Shown here: positions 21,939-31,208 of the stretch, piece by piece
How positions within the stretch are numbered: position 1 is the stretch's first letter
Layout of the letters: each line of letters begins with the position of its first letter
Assembly: GCA_030147505.1 (NCBI GenBank)
Contig: JASBVG010000068.1
Location: 44,117-108,116 of the forward strand
Length of the DNA stretch: 64,000 nucleotides
Source of the DNA: Tardiphaga sp.
GTDB lineage: Bacteria; Pseudomonadota; Alphaproteobacteria; Rhizobiales; Xanthobacteraceae
Reading direction: 5' to 3'
Position numbers and translations under genes: made by a program
The notes under the pieces: model-generated
The model's database searches: none
The model's input: only the letters and a program-made list of their open reading frames with translations
Told to the model about the DNA's origin: nothing

Positions 21939-24470
21939 TCAGGCCCGCTCCACGAAACTGTCGACGACCTTTTTCTCGCCGGCCTTGTCGAATTCGATGG
22001 TCAGCTTGTTGCCATCGATTTTGGTGACATGGCCGTAGCCGAATTTCTGATGGAAGACACGGTCGTCCAATGAGAAGTCGGATTCGGTGCCGGTGGATTT
22101 CGCCACCAGCTCGCCTTCGATCACCATCGGCCGCTTGCGCGACGAACCGCCACCACCGAAGGATGAGAAGGGCGACTGGTTCTCGTTGAAACCGCCACCG
22201 CCGCTGCGGCCGCGCTGCTGCTGCGCGCGCTGCCAGCCTGGCGTCGAATAGCTGGACCCGAAGGCTTCGAGATTGTCGAAACGCGACGAGCCGTAACCGC
22301 CGGCGCCGCCCCAGCCGGAGCCGCCTTTGGATTCCGTGATCTCCACATTCGCCGCCGGCAGCTCATCGAGGAAGCGCGACGGGATCGTCGTGCTCCAGGT
22401 GCCGTGAATGCGGCGGTTGGTGGCGAAATAGAGCTTTGCGCGCTTGCGGGCGCGCGTGATGCCCACATGGGCGAGGCGGCGTTCTTCCTCGAGGCCCGCG
22501 CGGCCCTGTTCATCCAGAGCGCGCTGATGCGGGAACAGGCCTTCCTCCCAGCCGGGCAGGAACACATTGTCGAATTCGAGACCCTTGGCCGAATGCAGCG
22601 TCATGACCGACACGGCGTCTTCATCCGCTGCGCCTTCGCGGTCCATCACCAGCGAGATGTGTTCGAGGAAGCCCTGCAGGTTCTCGAATTCCTCCATGGA
22701 GCGCACCAGCTCCTTGAGGTTTTCGAGCCGGCCGGCGGCATCGGCTGAACGGTCCTTCTGCCACATCTCGGTATAGCCGCTCTCGTCGAGCACGATTTCG
22801 GCGAGGCGCGTATGCGGCTCCACCTCCATCTGCTTGCGCCAGCGCTCGAAGCTCAGCATCAGGTCGCGTAGCGAGCCGCGCGCCTTCGGCTTCATCTCGT
22901 CGGTCTCGATCACCTGCCGCGCAGCTTCGGAAAGCGGAATGCGGCGGCGGCGCGCATGATCATGCAGCATCTGCACGGTGGCATCGCCAAGGCCACGCTT
23001 CGGCACATTGACGATGCGTTCGAAAGCGAGATCGTCGGCCGGCGAGTTGATCACGCGCAGATAGGCAAGGGCATCGCGGATTTCCGCACGCTCATAGAAG
23101 CGCGGCCCGCCGATCACGCGATAAGGCAGGCCCAAGGTCACGAACCGGTCTTCGAATTCGCGCATCTGGAACGAGGCGCGCACCAGGATCGCGATGTCGT
23201 TGAGCTTGTGGCCTTCGCGCTGCAGCTGCTCGATCTCCTCGCCGATGCCGCGGGCTTCCTCCTCGGAATCCCATGCGCCGGTGACGGTGACCTTCTCGCC
23301 GTCCTCATCCTCGGTGCGCAGCGTCTTGCCGAGCCGGCCTTCGTTATGCGCGATCAGATGTGAGGCGGCAGCGAGGATATGGCCCGTCGAGCGATAATTG
23401 CGCTCCAGCCGGATCACCTTGGCGCCGGGAAAGTCGTGCTCGAAACGCAGGATGTTGTCCACCTCGGCGCCACGCCAGCCGTAGATCGACTGGTCGTCAT
23501 CGCCCACGCAGCAGATGTTGCGTGTGGCTGCGGTTTGCGTGGCGATCGCATTGTCCTCGCCCGGTGCCGGCGCGCGCGCGGCGCCCTGCGAGAGCAGCCG
23601 CAGCCACAGATACTGCGCGACATTCGTGTCCTGATACTCGTCCACCAGGATGTATTTGAAACGCGCCTGATAGGATTTCAGCACATCCGGCTGTTCACGG
23701 AACAGGCGGATACATTCGAGCAAGAGGTCACCGAAATCGGCGGCGTTGAGTGTCTTCAGCCGCTCCTGATAATCCTTGTAGAGCTTGCCGCCCTTGCCAT
23801 TGCCGAACACCGCGGCTTCACCTGCCGGCACCTGCGCCGGCGTGAGGCCGCGATTCTTCCAGCCGTCGATCAGGCCCGCAAGCATGCGCGCCGGCCAGCG
23901 CTTGTCATCGATGTTCTCGGCGGACAAAAGCTGCTTGAGCAGGCGGATCTGGTCGTCGGTGTCGAGCACCGTGAAATTCGACTTGAGCTGCACCAGCTCC
24001 GCATGGCTGCGCAGGATGCGCCCGCCGATGGAGTGGAAGGTGCCGAGCCACGGCATGCCCTCGACCGCCTGGCCGAGCATGATGCCGAGACGGTGCTTCA
24101 TCTCGCGTGCGGCCTTGTTGGTGAAGGTCACCGACAGGATTTCGCCCGGCCGTGCGCGGCCGGTGGACAGGATATGCGCGATGCGCGAGGTCAGCACCTT
24201 GGTCTTGCCAGTGCCTGCGCCGGCGAGCACGAGCACGGGCCCGTCGAGCGTCTCGACGGCGTCGCGCTGCTCTGGATTGAGATTGTTCAGGTAGGACGGC
24301 GCGGGTGCGGCGGCGGCCCGGGCGCGCGCAGCAATGCCGCCCGCCGCGGGCTGATAGGCGGGGAGGTCGTTGGCGGGCATCTTGCGAGCGTCGGTCATGC
24401 GAATCGTCATCCGCCCACACTGGCACGGTGGGCCTCGAAAGGGAGCCTTGTTAACAGGGATCGGGCTCAT
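21939..24470 (-). CDS. UvrD/PcrA-type ATP-dependent DNA helicase
   Basis: LNPEQRDAVETLDGPVLVLAGAGTGKTKVLTSRI, VDEYQDTN, GDDDQSIYGWRGA, VMTLHSAKGLEF. Confidence 0.96.
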   Translation of the reverse strand: MSPIPVNKAPFRGPPCQCGRMTIRMTDARKMPANDLPAYQPAAGGIAARARAAAAPAPSYLNNLNPEQRDAVETLDGPVLVLAGAGTGKTKVLTSRIAHILSTGRARPGEILSVTFTNKAAREMKHRLGIMLGQAVEGMPWLGTFHSIGGRILRSHAELVQLKSNFTVLDTDDQIRLLKQLLSAENIDDKRWPARMLAGLIDGWKNRGLTPAQVPAGEAAVFGNGKGGKLYKDYQERLKTLNAADFGDLLLECIRLFREQPDVLKSYQARFKYILVDEYQDTNVAQYLWLRLLSQGAARAPAPGEDNAIATQTAATRNICCVGDDDQSIYGWRGAEVDNILRFEHDFPGAKVIRLERNYRSTGHILAAASHLIAHNEGRLGKTLRTEDEDGEKVTVTGAWDSEEEARGIGEEIEQLQREGHKLNDIAILVRASFQMREFEDRFVTLGLPYRVIGGPRFYERAEIRDALAYLRVINSPADDLAFERIVNVPKRGLGDATVQMLHDHARRRRIPLSEAARQVIETDEMKPKARGSLRDLMLSFERWRKQMEVEPHTRLAEIVLDESGYTEMWQKDRSADAAGRLENLKELVRSMEEFENLQGFLEHISLVMDREGAADEDAVSVMTLHSAKGLEFDNVFLPGWEEGLFPHQRALDEQGRAGLEEERRLAHVGITRARKRAKLYFATNRRIHGTWSTTIPSRFLDELPAANVEITESKGGSGWGGAGGYGSSRFDNLEAFGSSYSTPGWQRAQQQRGRSGGGGFNENQSPFSSFGGGGSSRKRPMVIEGELVAKSTGTESDFSLDDRVFHQKFGYGHVTKIDGNKLTIEFDKAGEKKVVDSFVERA

Positions 24471-24661
24471 ATAGGGGCAAGGGAGGGGCTGCGGTAGAGT
24501 TTTCCCCGCATGAGACCGTCCCGCGCGTTACGCATTCGGCTACCGTGCGCATCCGACAGCCTTGACTTGGCGCCCCGATCGGCTAGGCAACAGGCGCGCG
24601 GGACGACCCGCGCCTGCGAAGACCATTCCGGGACGGCCCGGCCCATTCAGAGGGGCCGGCG

Positions 24662-25411
24662 ATGGCCGATCCGATCCAGCAATTCGACATCAAGCCTCTC
24701 ATCCGCCTCGGCAATATCGCCGGGCACGAGATCGTCTTCACGAACTCATCCGCTTTCATGCTGCTGGTGGCGGCCCTGGCCGCCGGCTTCGTCCTGTTCG
24801 GTAGCCGGAACCGGGCGCTGGTTCCCGGCCGCTGGCAATCGCTGGTCGAACTGCAGCACGAATTCGTCCTGAAGACACTGCGTGACATCACCGGAGACCA
24901 CGGACTGCGGTTTTTCCCCCTGGTGTTCTCGCTATTCGTCTTCATCCTGTTCGCCAATCTCATCGGCATGCTGCCTTATTCGTTCACGGTCACCAGCCAT
25001 CTGATCGTGACCTTCGCGATGGCCGCTCTGGTCTTCGCCGTCGTCACGATCTACGGGCTCGCGAAGCATGGTCTGTGTTTCTTCCGCCTGTTCATGCCGT
25101 CGGACGTGCCGCTGGCGCTTGCGCCGTTCATCGTGCCGATTGAGATCATTTCCTATCTGTCGCGCCCGGTCAGTCATTCGGTGCGCCTGTTCGCTGTCAT
25201 GCTCGGCGGCCACATCACACTGAAGGTCTTTGCGGGCTTCGTCGTCAGCCTGTCCGGCATCGGCGCCATCGGCGTCGCTGCAGCGATCCTGCCTCTGCTG
25301 ATGACGGTAGCGATCACGGCGCTGGAAATCCTGATGGCCTTCATTCAGGCCTATGTCTTCACGATGCTGACCTGCATGTACTTGAATGACGCGCTGCATC
25401 CGGGCCATTGA
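24662..25411 (+). CDS. F0F1 ATP synthase subunit a-like protein, isolated copy
   Basis: AtpB fold with [27 protein letters not shown] (essential Arg retained); no atpE/atpF neighbours. Confidence 0.88.
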   Translation: MADPIQQFDIKPLIRLGNIAGHEIVFTNSSAFMLLVAALAAGFVLFGSRNRALVPGRWQSLVELQHEFVLKTLRDITGDHGLRFFPLVFSLFVFILFANLIGMLPYSFTVTSHLIVTFAMAALVFAVVTIYGLAKHGLCFFRLFMPSDVPLALAPFIVPIEIISYLSRPVSHSVRLFAVMLGGHITLKVFAGFVVSLSGIGAIGVAAAILPLLMTVAITALEILMAFIQAYVFTMLTCMYLNDALHPGH

Positions 25412-25433
25412 TCGTCCGTCAGCGATATAAAAG

Positions 25434-25481
25434 CCGAAGGGGACGACCTTTTCGGGTTTTCCAAAGTCCAGGACGGCCTGG
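25434..25481 (+). ncRNA. Guanidine-II (mini-ykkC)-like riboswitch: two ACGR-loop hairpins
   Basis: CCGAAGGGG-ACGA-CCTTTTCGG (25434-25455) and CCAGG-ACGG-CCTGG (25468-25481), located just before sugE. Confidence 0.85.
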
Positions 25482-25501
25482 CTAAATGGAGATTCATCAT
25501 T

Positions 25502-25822
25502 ATGGCTTGGGTTTATCTGTTCATCGCAGGAGTGCTCGAAATCGGCTGGGCCTATTCGATGAAGAAGTCGGATGGCTTCACCATCCTCGTGCCGAGCGTC
25601 ATCACCATTGTGGCGATGATTGCCAGCTTCGCATTGCTCTCCATCGCCATGAAGACCCTGCCGTTGGGAACGGCCTATACGATCTGGACCGGTATCGGCG
25701 CCGTCGGCGCGTTCGTGGTTGGCATCACCGTACTCGGTGAATCCGCCAATGCGATGCGTCTCCTGGCAGGTACGCTGATCGTCGCCGGCATCGTGATGAT
25801 GAAGCTGTCCACGGCCGACTAG
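25502..25822 (+). CDS. sugE: SMR-family guanidinium/quaternary ammonium exporter (SugE/Gdx)
   Basis: [26 protein letters not shown]...[20 protein letters not shown], 106 aa, four TM. Confidence 0.93.
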   Translation: MAWVYLFIAGVLEIGWAYSMKKSDGFTILVPSVITIVAMIASFALLSIAMKTLPLGTAYTIWTGIGAVGAFVVGITVLGESANAMRLLAGTLIVAGIVMMKLSTAD

Positions 25823-26033
25823 GCCTTGATCTTTCGTGTCCCGGACGCGAAGCAGCGCAAGCGCACAGCATTGCGCACGGGACACAGCGACGTTAACCCT
25901 CTCATTTCCGTGATGATCGCCGGTATTTCACCCGGAACTTTCACTTGACACGCGGCTTGTCTTGACATCCAGCGCGACGTCAGAACTCGCGCAGTGAAAG
26001 ACCAATCGAACAACCGTAACTGAGGTACGTGTC

Positions 26034-26210
26034 ATGCTGAGCTGGGTCGTTACATTCCTCGTTATCGCGCTGATCGCCGGTGTTCTCGGCTTCGGCGGCG
26101 TCGCTGGCGCTTCGGTCGAAATCGCCAAGGCGATCTTCTTTATCGCCGTCGTCCTGTTCCTGATCTCGGCCGTCGTTGGCCTCGTCCGCGGTCGCGGTAA
26201 CAGTCTCTAA
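26034..26210 (+). CDS. DUF1328-family small membrane protein
   Basis: 58-aa [56 protein letters not shown], below the supplied ORF cutoff. Confidence 0.85.
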   Translation: MLSWVVTFLVIALIAGVLGFGGVAGASVEIAKAIFFIAVVLFLISAVVGLVRGRGNSL

Positions 26211-26257
26211 CGCATTGGCGATAGTCGATAGGACTCTCAGGGTGGAGCATCCAGTAA

Positions 26258-27199
26258 TCAGGCTGGATCGCTTCGCCCTGTTCCGTTTGGAGCTCGCGTA
26301 GCTCCCTCGATTATCCGTTTCGTCGTTGCTTCTGCGCGCAGCCACTCCATCACCGTTTGCATGGCCACATGCGGCGTGCGGTCCGCTCGCCTTACGAGAT
26401 GATAAGTGTGGCCGGGAACGGCCGGGCCGAATGGCTGTACCAGCTGACCAGCAGTGAGTTCATCTCTCAGCAAAGCCAGACTCAGTAGCGCGATCCCCTG
26501 GCCGGCGACGGCGGCCTGGATGGCATGGCTTTCGTCTGAAAAACGAAGCTGCGGGCGCGAGGCCGACCATGGGAGGCCTGATGCAGCGAACCAGCTCTCC
26601 CACGTGGGATTCAGCGGATCTATGCGCCGCCACTGGAAATGAATGAGTGGGGCTTTGGTTAGATCCTGCTGCGTCACGATCCCAAGCCGCGGATTGACCA
26701 CCGGCGCAAAATCATCCGCAAACATGATGTCCGCTTCGAGTCCCGGATACGGCCCGCGGCCATAACGGATAGCAAGGTCGATGCCGTTCTCCGTGAGATC
26801 GACGGAATTGTCGGAAGCATGAAGCTGGAGGTCGATATCAGGATGAAGCGTCTGGAAACCTGAGACCCGTGGCACCAGCCATTTGGCCGTGAAGGCCGTC
26901 GTGGCCGAGATGGTCACCTGCGGGCGCCGCGTCTTCGGAGTAAGGCGTTCGATCGCGGTTTCGAAGGCGTCGAACCCGTTGCGCAGCACCGGATAGAGTC
27001 CGGCGCCGGCTTCTGTCAGGACCACCTTGCGCACCTGCCGTTCAAACACGGGCAAGCCGATGTGGTCTTCGAGCGAGCGGATCTGATGGCTGACGGCCGT
27101 CGGGGTCACCGCCAGCTCGCTGGCGGCCAGCTTGAAGCTGCCATGCCGCGCCGCTGCCTCGAAGGCGCGCAAAGCGGACAGGGGCGGCAATCGGCGCAT
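26258..27199 (-). CDS. LysR-family transcriptional regulator (GcvA-like)
   Basis: LSALRAFEAAARHGSFKLAASELAVTPTAVSHQIRSLEDHIG HTH. Confidence 0.92.
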   Translation of the reverse strand: MRRLPPLSALRAFEAAARHGSFKLAASELAVTPTAVSHQIRSLEDHIGLPVFERQVRKVVLTEAGAGLYPVLRNGFDAFETAIERLTPKTRRPQVTISATTAFTAKWLVPRVSGFQTLHPDIDLQLHASDNSVDLTENGIDLAIRYGRGPYPGLEADIMFADDFAPVVNPRLGIVTQQDLTKAPLIHFQWRRIDPLNPTWESWFAASGLPWSASRPQLRFSDESHAIQAAVAGQGIALLSLALLRDELTAGQLVQPFGPAVPGHTYHLVRRADRTPHVAMQTVMEWLRAEATTKRIIEGATRAPNGTGRSDPA

Positions 27200-27208
27200 C
27201 AAGCCTCA

Positions 27209-27225
27209 GATGAAATGAATTCATC
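27209..27225. promoter_or_regulatory. Candidate LysR operator 1
   Basis: GATGAA-N5-TTCATC dyad immediately upstream of the lysR start. Confidence 0.6.
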
Positions 27226-27289
27226 TAATGACTGATAATTCGGAGTTTGTCGAGGTTAATACAAGGAAATAGGTCTTCGTTGTCGATGA

Positions 27290-27305
27290 GATGAACTTAT
27301 TCATC
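27290..27305. promoter_or_regulatory. Candidate LysR operator 2
   Basis: GATGAA-N4-TTCATC dyad ~20 bp upstream of the ridA-like start. Confidence 0.6.
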
Positions 27306-27325
27306 CATCAGAACGGAGATATCCG

Positions 27326-27721
27326 ATGCTGGAACGCGTTGTCACCCATCCCGACAATTACGAGCCCTACCTGCTGTCGCAAGGGATCAAGTTCGGCAAC
27401 CTGCTCTTCATCTCCGGCCAGGCTGGCGCCGGCGATGACGGCAAGATCGTCAGCGGTGGTTTCCGGGCGCAGGGCGAGCAGGCCTTCGCCAATCTTCGCA
27501 GGGCGCTGGAGGCCGGCGGTTCGAGCCTGAAGGACGTCATCAAGGTGACGATCTTCGTCACCGATATGGGCCATTTCTCCGAAGTCGTGGCGCTGCGCCG
27601 CAAGTTCTTCTCGGCGCCATATCCGGCCGACACCATCGCCGAAATCAAGGCGCTTTACGACCCCGCAGCCATGATCGAGATCGAGGCGATCGCTGCGATC
27701 AGCGCAAGCGGGGAGAAGTGA
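27326..27721 (+). CDS. RidA/YjgF family protein
   Basis: FGNLLFISGQAG...QAFANLRRALEAGGSSLKDVIKVTIFVTDM. Confidence 0.92.
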   Translation: MLERVVTHPDNYEPYLLSQGIKFGNLLFISGQAGAGDDGKIVSGGFRAQGEQAFANLRRALEAGGSSLKDVIKVTIFVTDMGHFSEVVALRRKFFSAPYPADTIAEIKALYDPAAMIEIEAIAAISASGEK

Positions 27722-27722
27722 G

Positions 27723-28820
27723 ATGTCCGCATTCCCCGAGCTGTTTGCTCCGCTGACCATCGGCAGGCTGAGCTTGCCGAACCGCTTGGCCGTTGCGCCG
27801 ATGACTCGTGTCAGCGCGGAGTCCGATGGTCGTCCGCCCCGGCGCATGGTGGACTACTATTCATCGTTCGCCGCAGGCGGCTTCGGCCTTGTGATCACCG
27901 AGGGAATCTATACCGACAAGGCTTTTGCACAAGGCTATCTGTTTCAGCCTGGCCTCACCGATGCGCTCCAACGCGATGCATGGCGAAGCGTCGTCGATGC
28001 CGTGCATGAACGCGGCGGGCGTATCATTGCCCAACTAATGCATGCGGGCGCGCTGTCCCAAGGCAATCCGCATCGCAGCGGCGCCGTGGGTCCGTCAGCG
28101 GTTCGCCCGAAGGGGCAGCAGATGGCCTTCTATCGCGGCAGTGGCGAATATCCGCTGCCCTCGGCAATGTCCGCTTCGGATATCACCTATGCCAAGGAAG
28201 GTTTTATGCGGGCGGCGTTCTACGCCCGCGAGGCCGGCTTCGACGGTGTCGAGATCCACGGTGCGAACGGCTATCTGCTCGATCAGTTTCTGAGCGAGGG
28301 GATCAATCATCGCGATGATCTTTACGGCGGTACGGTCGAGAACAGGCTGCGCTTAACGCAGGAAGTGGTGCTAGCCGTGCGTGCGGTCGTCGGTCCGGAC
28401 ATCGTCGTTGGCGTCCGTGCTTCGCAGGGCAAGGTCAATGACTTCGTTCACAAGTGGCGTGGCGCGGAAGAGGCGGCGGCGATCTTCACTGTGCTCGGGC
28501 AGTTGCCGGTCGACTATATCCACACCACCGAATTCGAGGCGTGGAAGCCGGCCTTTGCCGAAGGGGAAAGTCTCGCGGCTTTTGCAAAGCGATATTCCGG
28601 CCGTCCCGTGATCGCCAATGGCTCGCTGCATGATCCGCAATCGGCCGCCGACATGATCGAGCGCGGGGAGGCCGATATCGTCTCGCTCGGGCGCGGTGCG
28701 CTCACACATGCGGATTGGCCGCTGCGGGTTCTCAGCAATGCGCCAATTGATGAGTTCGACCGAAACATCCTGTCGCCGCTTGCCGACCTGGCTAATCAGG
28801 ACAGGGTCCAGACAGGATAA
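27723..28820 (+). CDS. NADH:flavin oxidoreductase (Old Yellow Enzyme family)
   Basis: LFAPLTIGRLSLPNRLAVAPMTR; GFDGVEIHGANGYLLDQFLSEGINHRDDLYGG. Confidence 0.94.
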   Translation: MSAFPELFAPLTIGRLSLPNRLAVAPMTRVSAESDGRPPRRMVDYYSSFAAGGFGLVITEGIYTDKAFAQGYLFQPGLTDALQRDAWRSVVDAVHERGGRIIAQLMHAGALSQGNPHRSGAVGPSAVRPKGQQMAFYRGSGEYPLPSAMSASDITYAKEGFMRAAFYAREAGFDGVEIHGANGYLLDQFLSEGINHRDDLYGGTVENRLRLTQEVVLAVRAVVGPDIVVGVRASQGKVNDFVHKWRGAEEAAAIFTVLGQLPVDYIHTTEFEAWKPAFAEGESLAAFAKRYSGRPVIANGSLHDPQSAADMIERGEADIVSLGRGALTHADWPLRVLSNAPIDEFDRNILSPLADLANQDRVQTG

Positions 28821-28843
28821 TCGCCGTCATGGCGAGGGCCCTT

Positions 28844-28888
28844 GCGACGAAGCAATCCAGAAAGCCAGGAACTGGATTGCTTCGTCGC
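28844..28888. repeat. Perfect 17-bp inverted repeat downstream of the OYE gene
   Basis: GCGACGAAGCAATCCAG / CTGGATTGCTTCGTCGC, 11-nt spacer. Confidence 0.9.
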
Positions 28889-28948
28889 GGAATTCACCAT
28901 CGGGGCGGTGAAGCCGGATCGGGTAGCCTCTCGCAATGAGATGCTGCG

Positions 28949-29548
28949 TCAGGTCACGTAGGCAATCGGTTGCCTGCGCCGGATGCGATAGACCGAGGCT
29001 GGCGGGACGTTGAGCGCGGTTCGGCCGACGAGGCTTGCTTTTAGGCCCAGACGGTCAAGAATGGGCCGTGGAATCGGGCAGCCCATGCCATAGGTGAACT
29101 GATAGAATGTGCCGCCATCCTTCATATGGCGGAACGCGCCGTTCAGGATCGCCATCACCTTGCGCGGTGACATCGACAGCAGGGGAAGCCCGCTGACCAC
29201 GGCGCCGGCGGGAGCCATGAAGTGATTGTATTGCGCGAGCTGCGCGGCATCCATCCATAGGACGCGTGCATTCGGAAAGCGTTGCTGCAACAGCCGCATG
29301 AAATCCGAGCCATATTCGATGAGTAGTATGTCCACTTCTGCTACGCCGCGCTGAAGGATGGCCTTCGTAAAGACACCTGTGCCCGGTCCCAGTTCGATAA
29401 CCGGCCCATCGCCTGGTTTGATTTCACTGGTGATCAGGCGCGCCAAGGTTTGCCCGGATGGAGCGATGGCAGCCACGCGTCGCGGATTGGCGATCCAGGC
29501 GCGAAAGAAACCGACGAAATCGTTGCATGTGGATGTGGTGGCGCTCAT
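28949..29548 (-). CDS. SAM-dependent methyltransferase, phospholipid N-methyltransferase-like
   Basis: PGDGPVIELGPGTGVFTKAIL; VVSGLPLLSMSPRKVMAIL. Confidence 0.8.
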   Translation of the reverse strand: MSATTSTCNDFVGFFRAWIANPRRVAAIAPSGQTLARLITSEIKPGDGPVIELGPGTGVFTKAILQRGVAEVDILLIEYGSDFMRLLQQRFPNARVLWMDAAQLAQYNHFMAPAGAVVSGLPLLSMSPRKVMAILNGAFRHMKDGGTFYQFTYGMGCPIPRPILDRLGLKASLVGRTALNVPPASVYRIRRRQPIAYVT

Positions 29549-29572
29549 GGCGTTGCCCTGTCTTTCGTGAAT

Positions 29573-29950
29573 CTAGAATTCGTAGCGAAGGGATGTGATG
29601 CGCTCGAGTTCGTAGAACAGTGCGTGCGATGCTGCTGCGTCCTCGGCGATCGGCGCGGTCCTCGCCTCGATCGGATGACCACGTAGCTCCCTCTCGGCGA
29701 AAGCAGCCACGGACTGCGGATCGGAGAGATCGAACTGGCCCGTGCGCACATCGGCATTGCGTACGATTTCACGGATACGACGCGCGGCATCCTCGGCTTT
29801 GGTCATGTTGCGCGATGCGATGGTGACGTTTCCGCCGGCGCGGGCGAGCTCCAGCGCCGCATGCCAGCCGATGCCGCTATTGGCGCCGGTCACGATGATG
29901 CGTTTCCCGGCTTGCGATGGGATGTCCTTTGTCGTCCACGCGTTACTCAC
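29573..29950 (-). pseudogene. Internally deleted short-chain dehydrogenase/reductase
   Basis: Rossmann N-terminus RIIVTGANSGIGWHAALELARAGGNVTIASRN joined in frame to an SDR-like C-terminus (AASHALFYELERITSLRYEF); no YxxxK catalytic segment. Confidence 0.65.
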
Positions 29951-29955
29951 AGGGG

Positions 29956-30516
29956 CTACTTTCGTTTGATCTTTTCTGGGGGCGCGAAACGCGCGGCGAG
30001 AAGTGCGACACGCTGTTCGAACAGCTCTGCACTGGGCTCGTCAGCGAAAAGGCCATCGAGCGCGAGAAGAAAAACTTCAGCCGCTGCTCTATCGCCCAGG
30101 ATCGCAGCAACGCATTCGCAAGCCACGCCGTGATGCTGCGCGGCGATCTCGGGATCGAGCCGTTCGCAGGCGTCGTAGAATTCGCTCGCCATCGGCGCGC
30201 CGACCATCTCGCGCCATGGTTCAATGGCCATCAGGCGGCAGACATTCATCAATCGCACATAGGCGCTGTCAGAGGATACGGCAGCCGCACGCGCAGCCGG
30301 CTGGGTAGCAACCAGCCAATGCGCGAACACCGCGCTGAAGATATCCTCTTTGTCCTTGTAGGTTTTGTAGAGCAGCGTGCGCGAAATACGAGCGCGCTTC
30401 GCGATGTCGTCGAGCGACGTCTTGGCAAATCCGAAATTGAGAAAGCACCAGCGGGCGGCCTGCAGGATCTTCTCCTTGCGTGCGGCCAATTCGGCTTCTG
30501 TTAGTTTGATCACCAT
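29956..30516 (-). CDS. TetR-family transcriptional regulator
   Basis: N-terminal HTH ILQAARWCFLNFGFAKTSLDDIAKRARISRTLLYKTYKDKEDIF. Confidence 0.92.
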   Translation of the reverse strand: MVIKLTEAELAARKEKILQAARWCFLNFGFAKTSLDDIAKRARISRTLLYKTYKDKEDIFSAVFAHWLVATQPAARAAAVSSDSAYVRLMNVCRLMAIEPWREMVGAPMASEFYDACERLDPEIAAQHHGVACECVAAILGDRAAAEVFLLALDGLFADEPSAELFEQRVALLAARFAPPEKIKRK

Positions 30517-30526
30517 AAGATCATAA

Positions 30527-30550
30527 TGACAAAAATAGTTTTTATTGTCA
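30527..30550. promoter_or_regulatory. Candidate TetR operator
   Basis: TGACAA-AAATAGTTTTTA-TTGTCA dyad directly upstream of tetR start. Confidence 0.55.
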
Positions 30551-30618
30551 ATATGTCGGCGTGATGAGGCCTTTCCGCGGGGTCATCTCAATTGAATCAA
30601 TCTCTTAGCTGCTGCAGG

Positions 30619-31134
30619 CTAGATCTTTTTCACCGGCATCGCGATGCTGCGCCCGATGCCCTCCGGCCGTTCCAGCTTGGAATGGGCCTGCGCGAGCGCC
30701 TGGACATTGGCGTTGATGTCCGGCGGGAATGCCGCCACTTTCCGTGCCGCCATGTCCATATGCAGCGTCATGTTCTCGGATGTCGCCGACAACCAACCCT
30801 CGGTGGCGTGGCGCAATTCCTTGTAGGTATGGATCCGTTTCTCGTCGGCCGCGACAACAAGGATGGAGACCTGCGCGGGATCGCCGAGGTGAATTTCCCT
30901 GATATAGCGGACATGGCATTCGGCGGTGAAAGACGAATTATTCCGCTCTTTCAAATAGTCCGGTCCCATCCCGATCTGCAGCCAGAGCTCGTCCACGGCC
31001 CGGTCGAATAACACGTTGTAATAGGCCATGTTGAGATGGCCGTTATAGTCGATCCATTGAGGCTCGATCTGCATGATCGAGGACTTGAACACGGCCGGGC
31101 GGCGCAGCAATTCGTTGATCTCGGTCATTCCCAT
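30619..31134 (-). CDS. Thioesterase family protein (4HBT-like)
   Basis: IDYNGHLNMAYYNVLFDRAVDELW hotdog-fold pattern. Confidence 0.82.
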   Translation of the reverse strand: MGMTEINELLRRPAVFKSSIMQIEPQWIDYNGHLNMAYYNVLFDRAVDELWLQIGMGPDYLKERNNSSFTAECHVRYIREIHLGDPAQVSILVVAADEKRIHTYKELRHATEGWLSATSENMTLHMDMAARKVAAFPPDINANVQALAQAHSKLERPEGIGRSIAMPVKKI

Positions 31135-31208
31135 CCCATTTCCACATCACGTCTCTTGACCGCTTATACAAGCTTTGCGACGGTCGCGCCCCGTTGAAAG
31201 GGACAACC

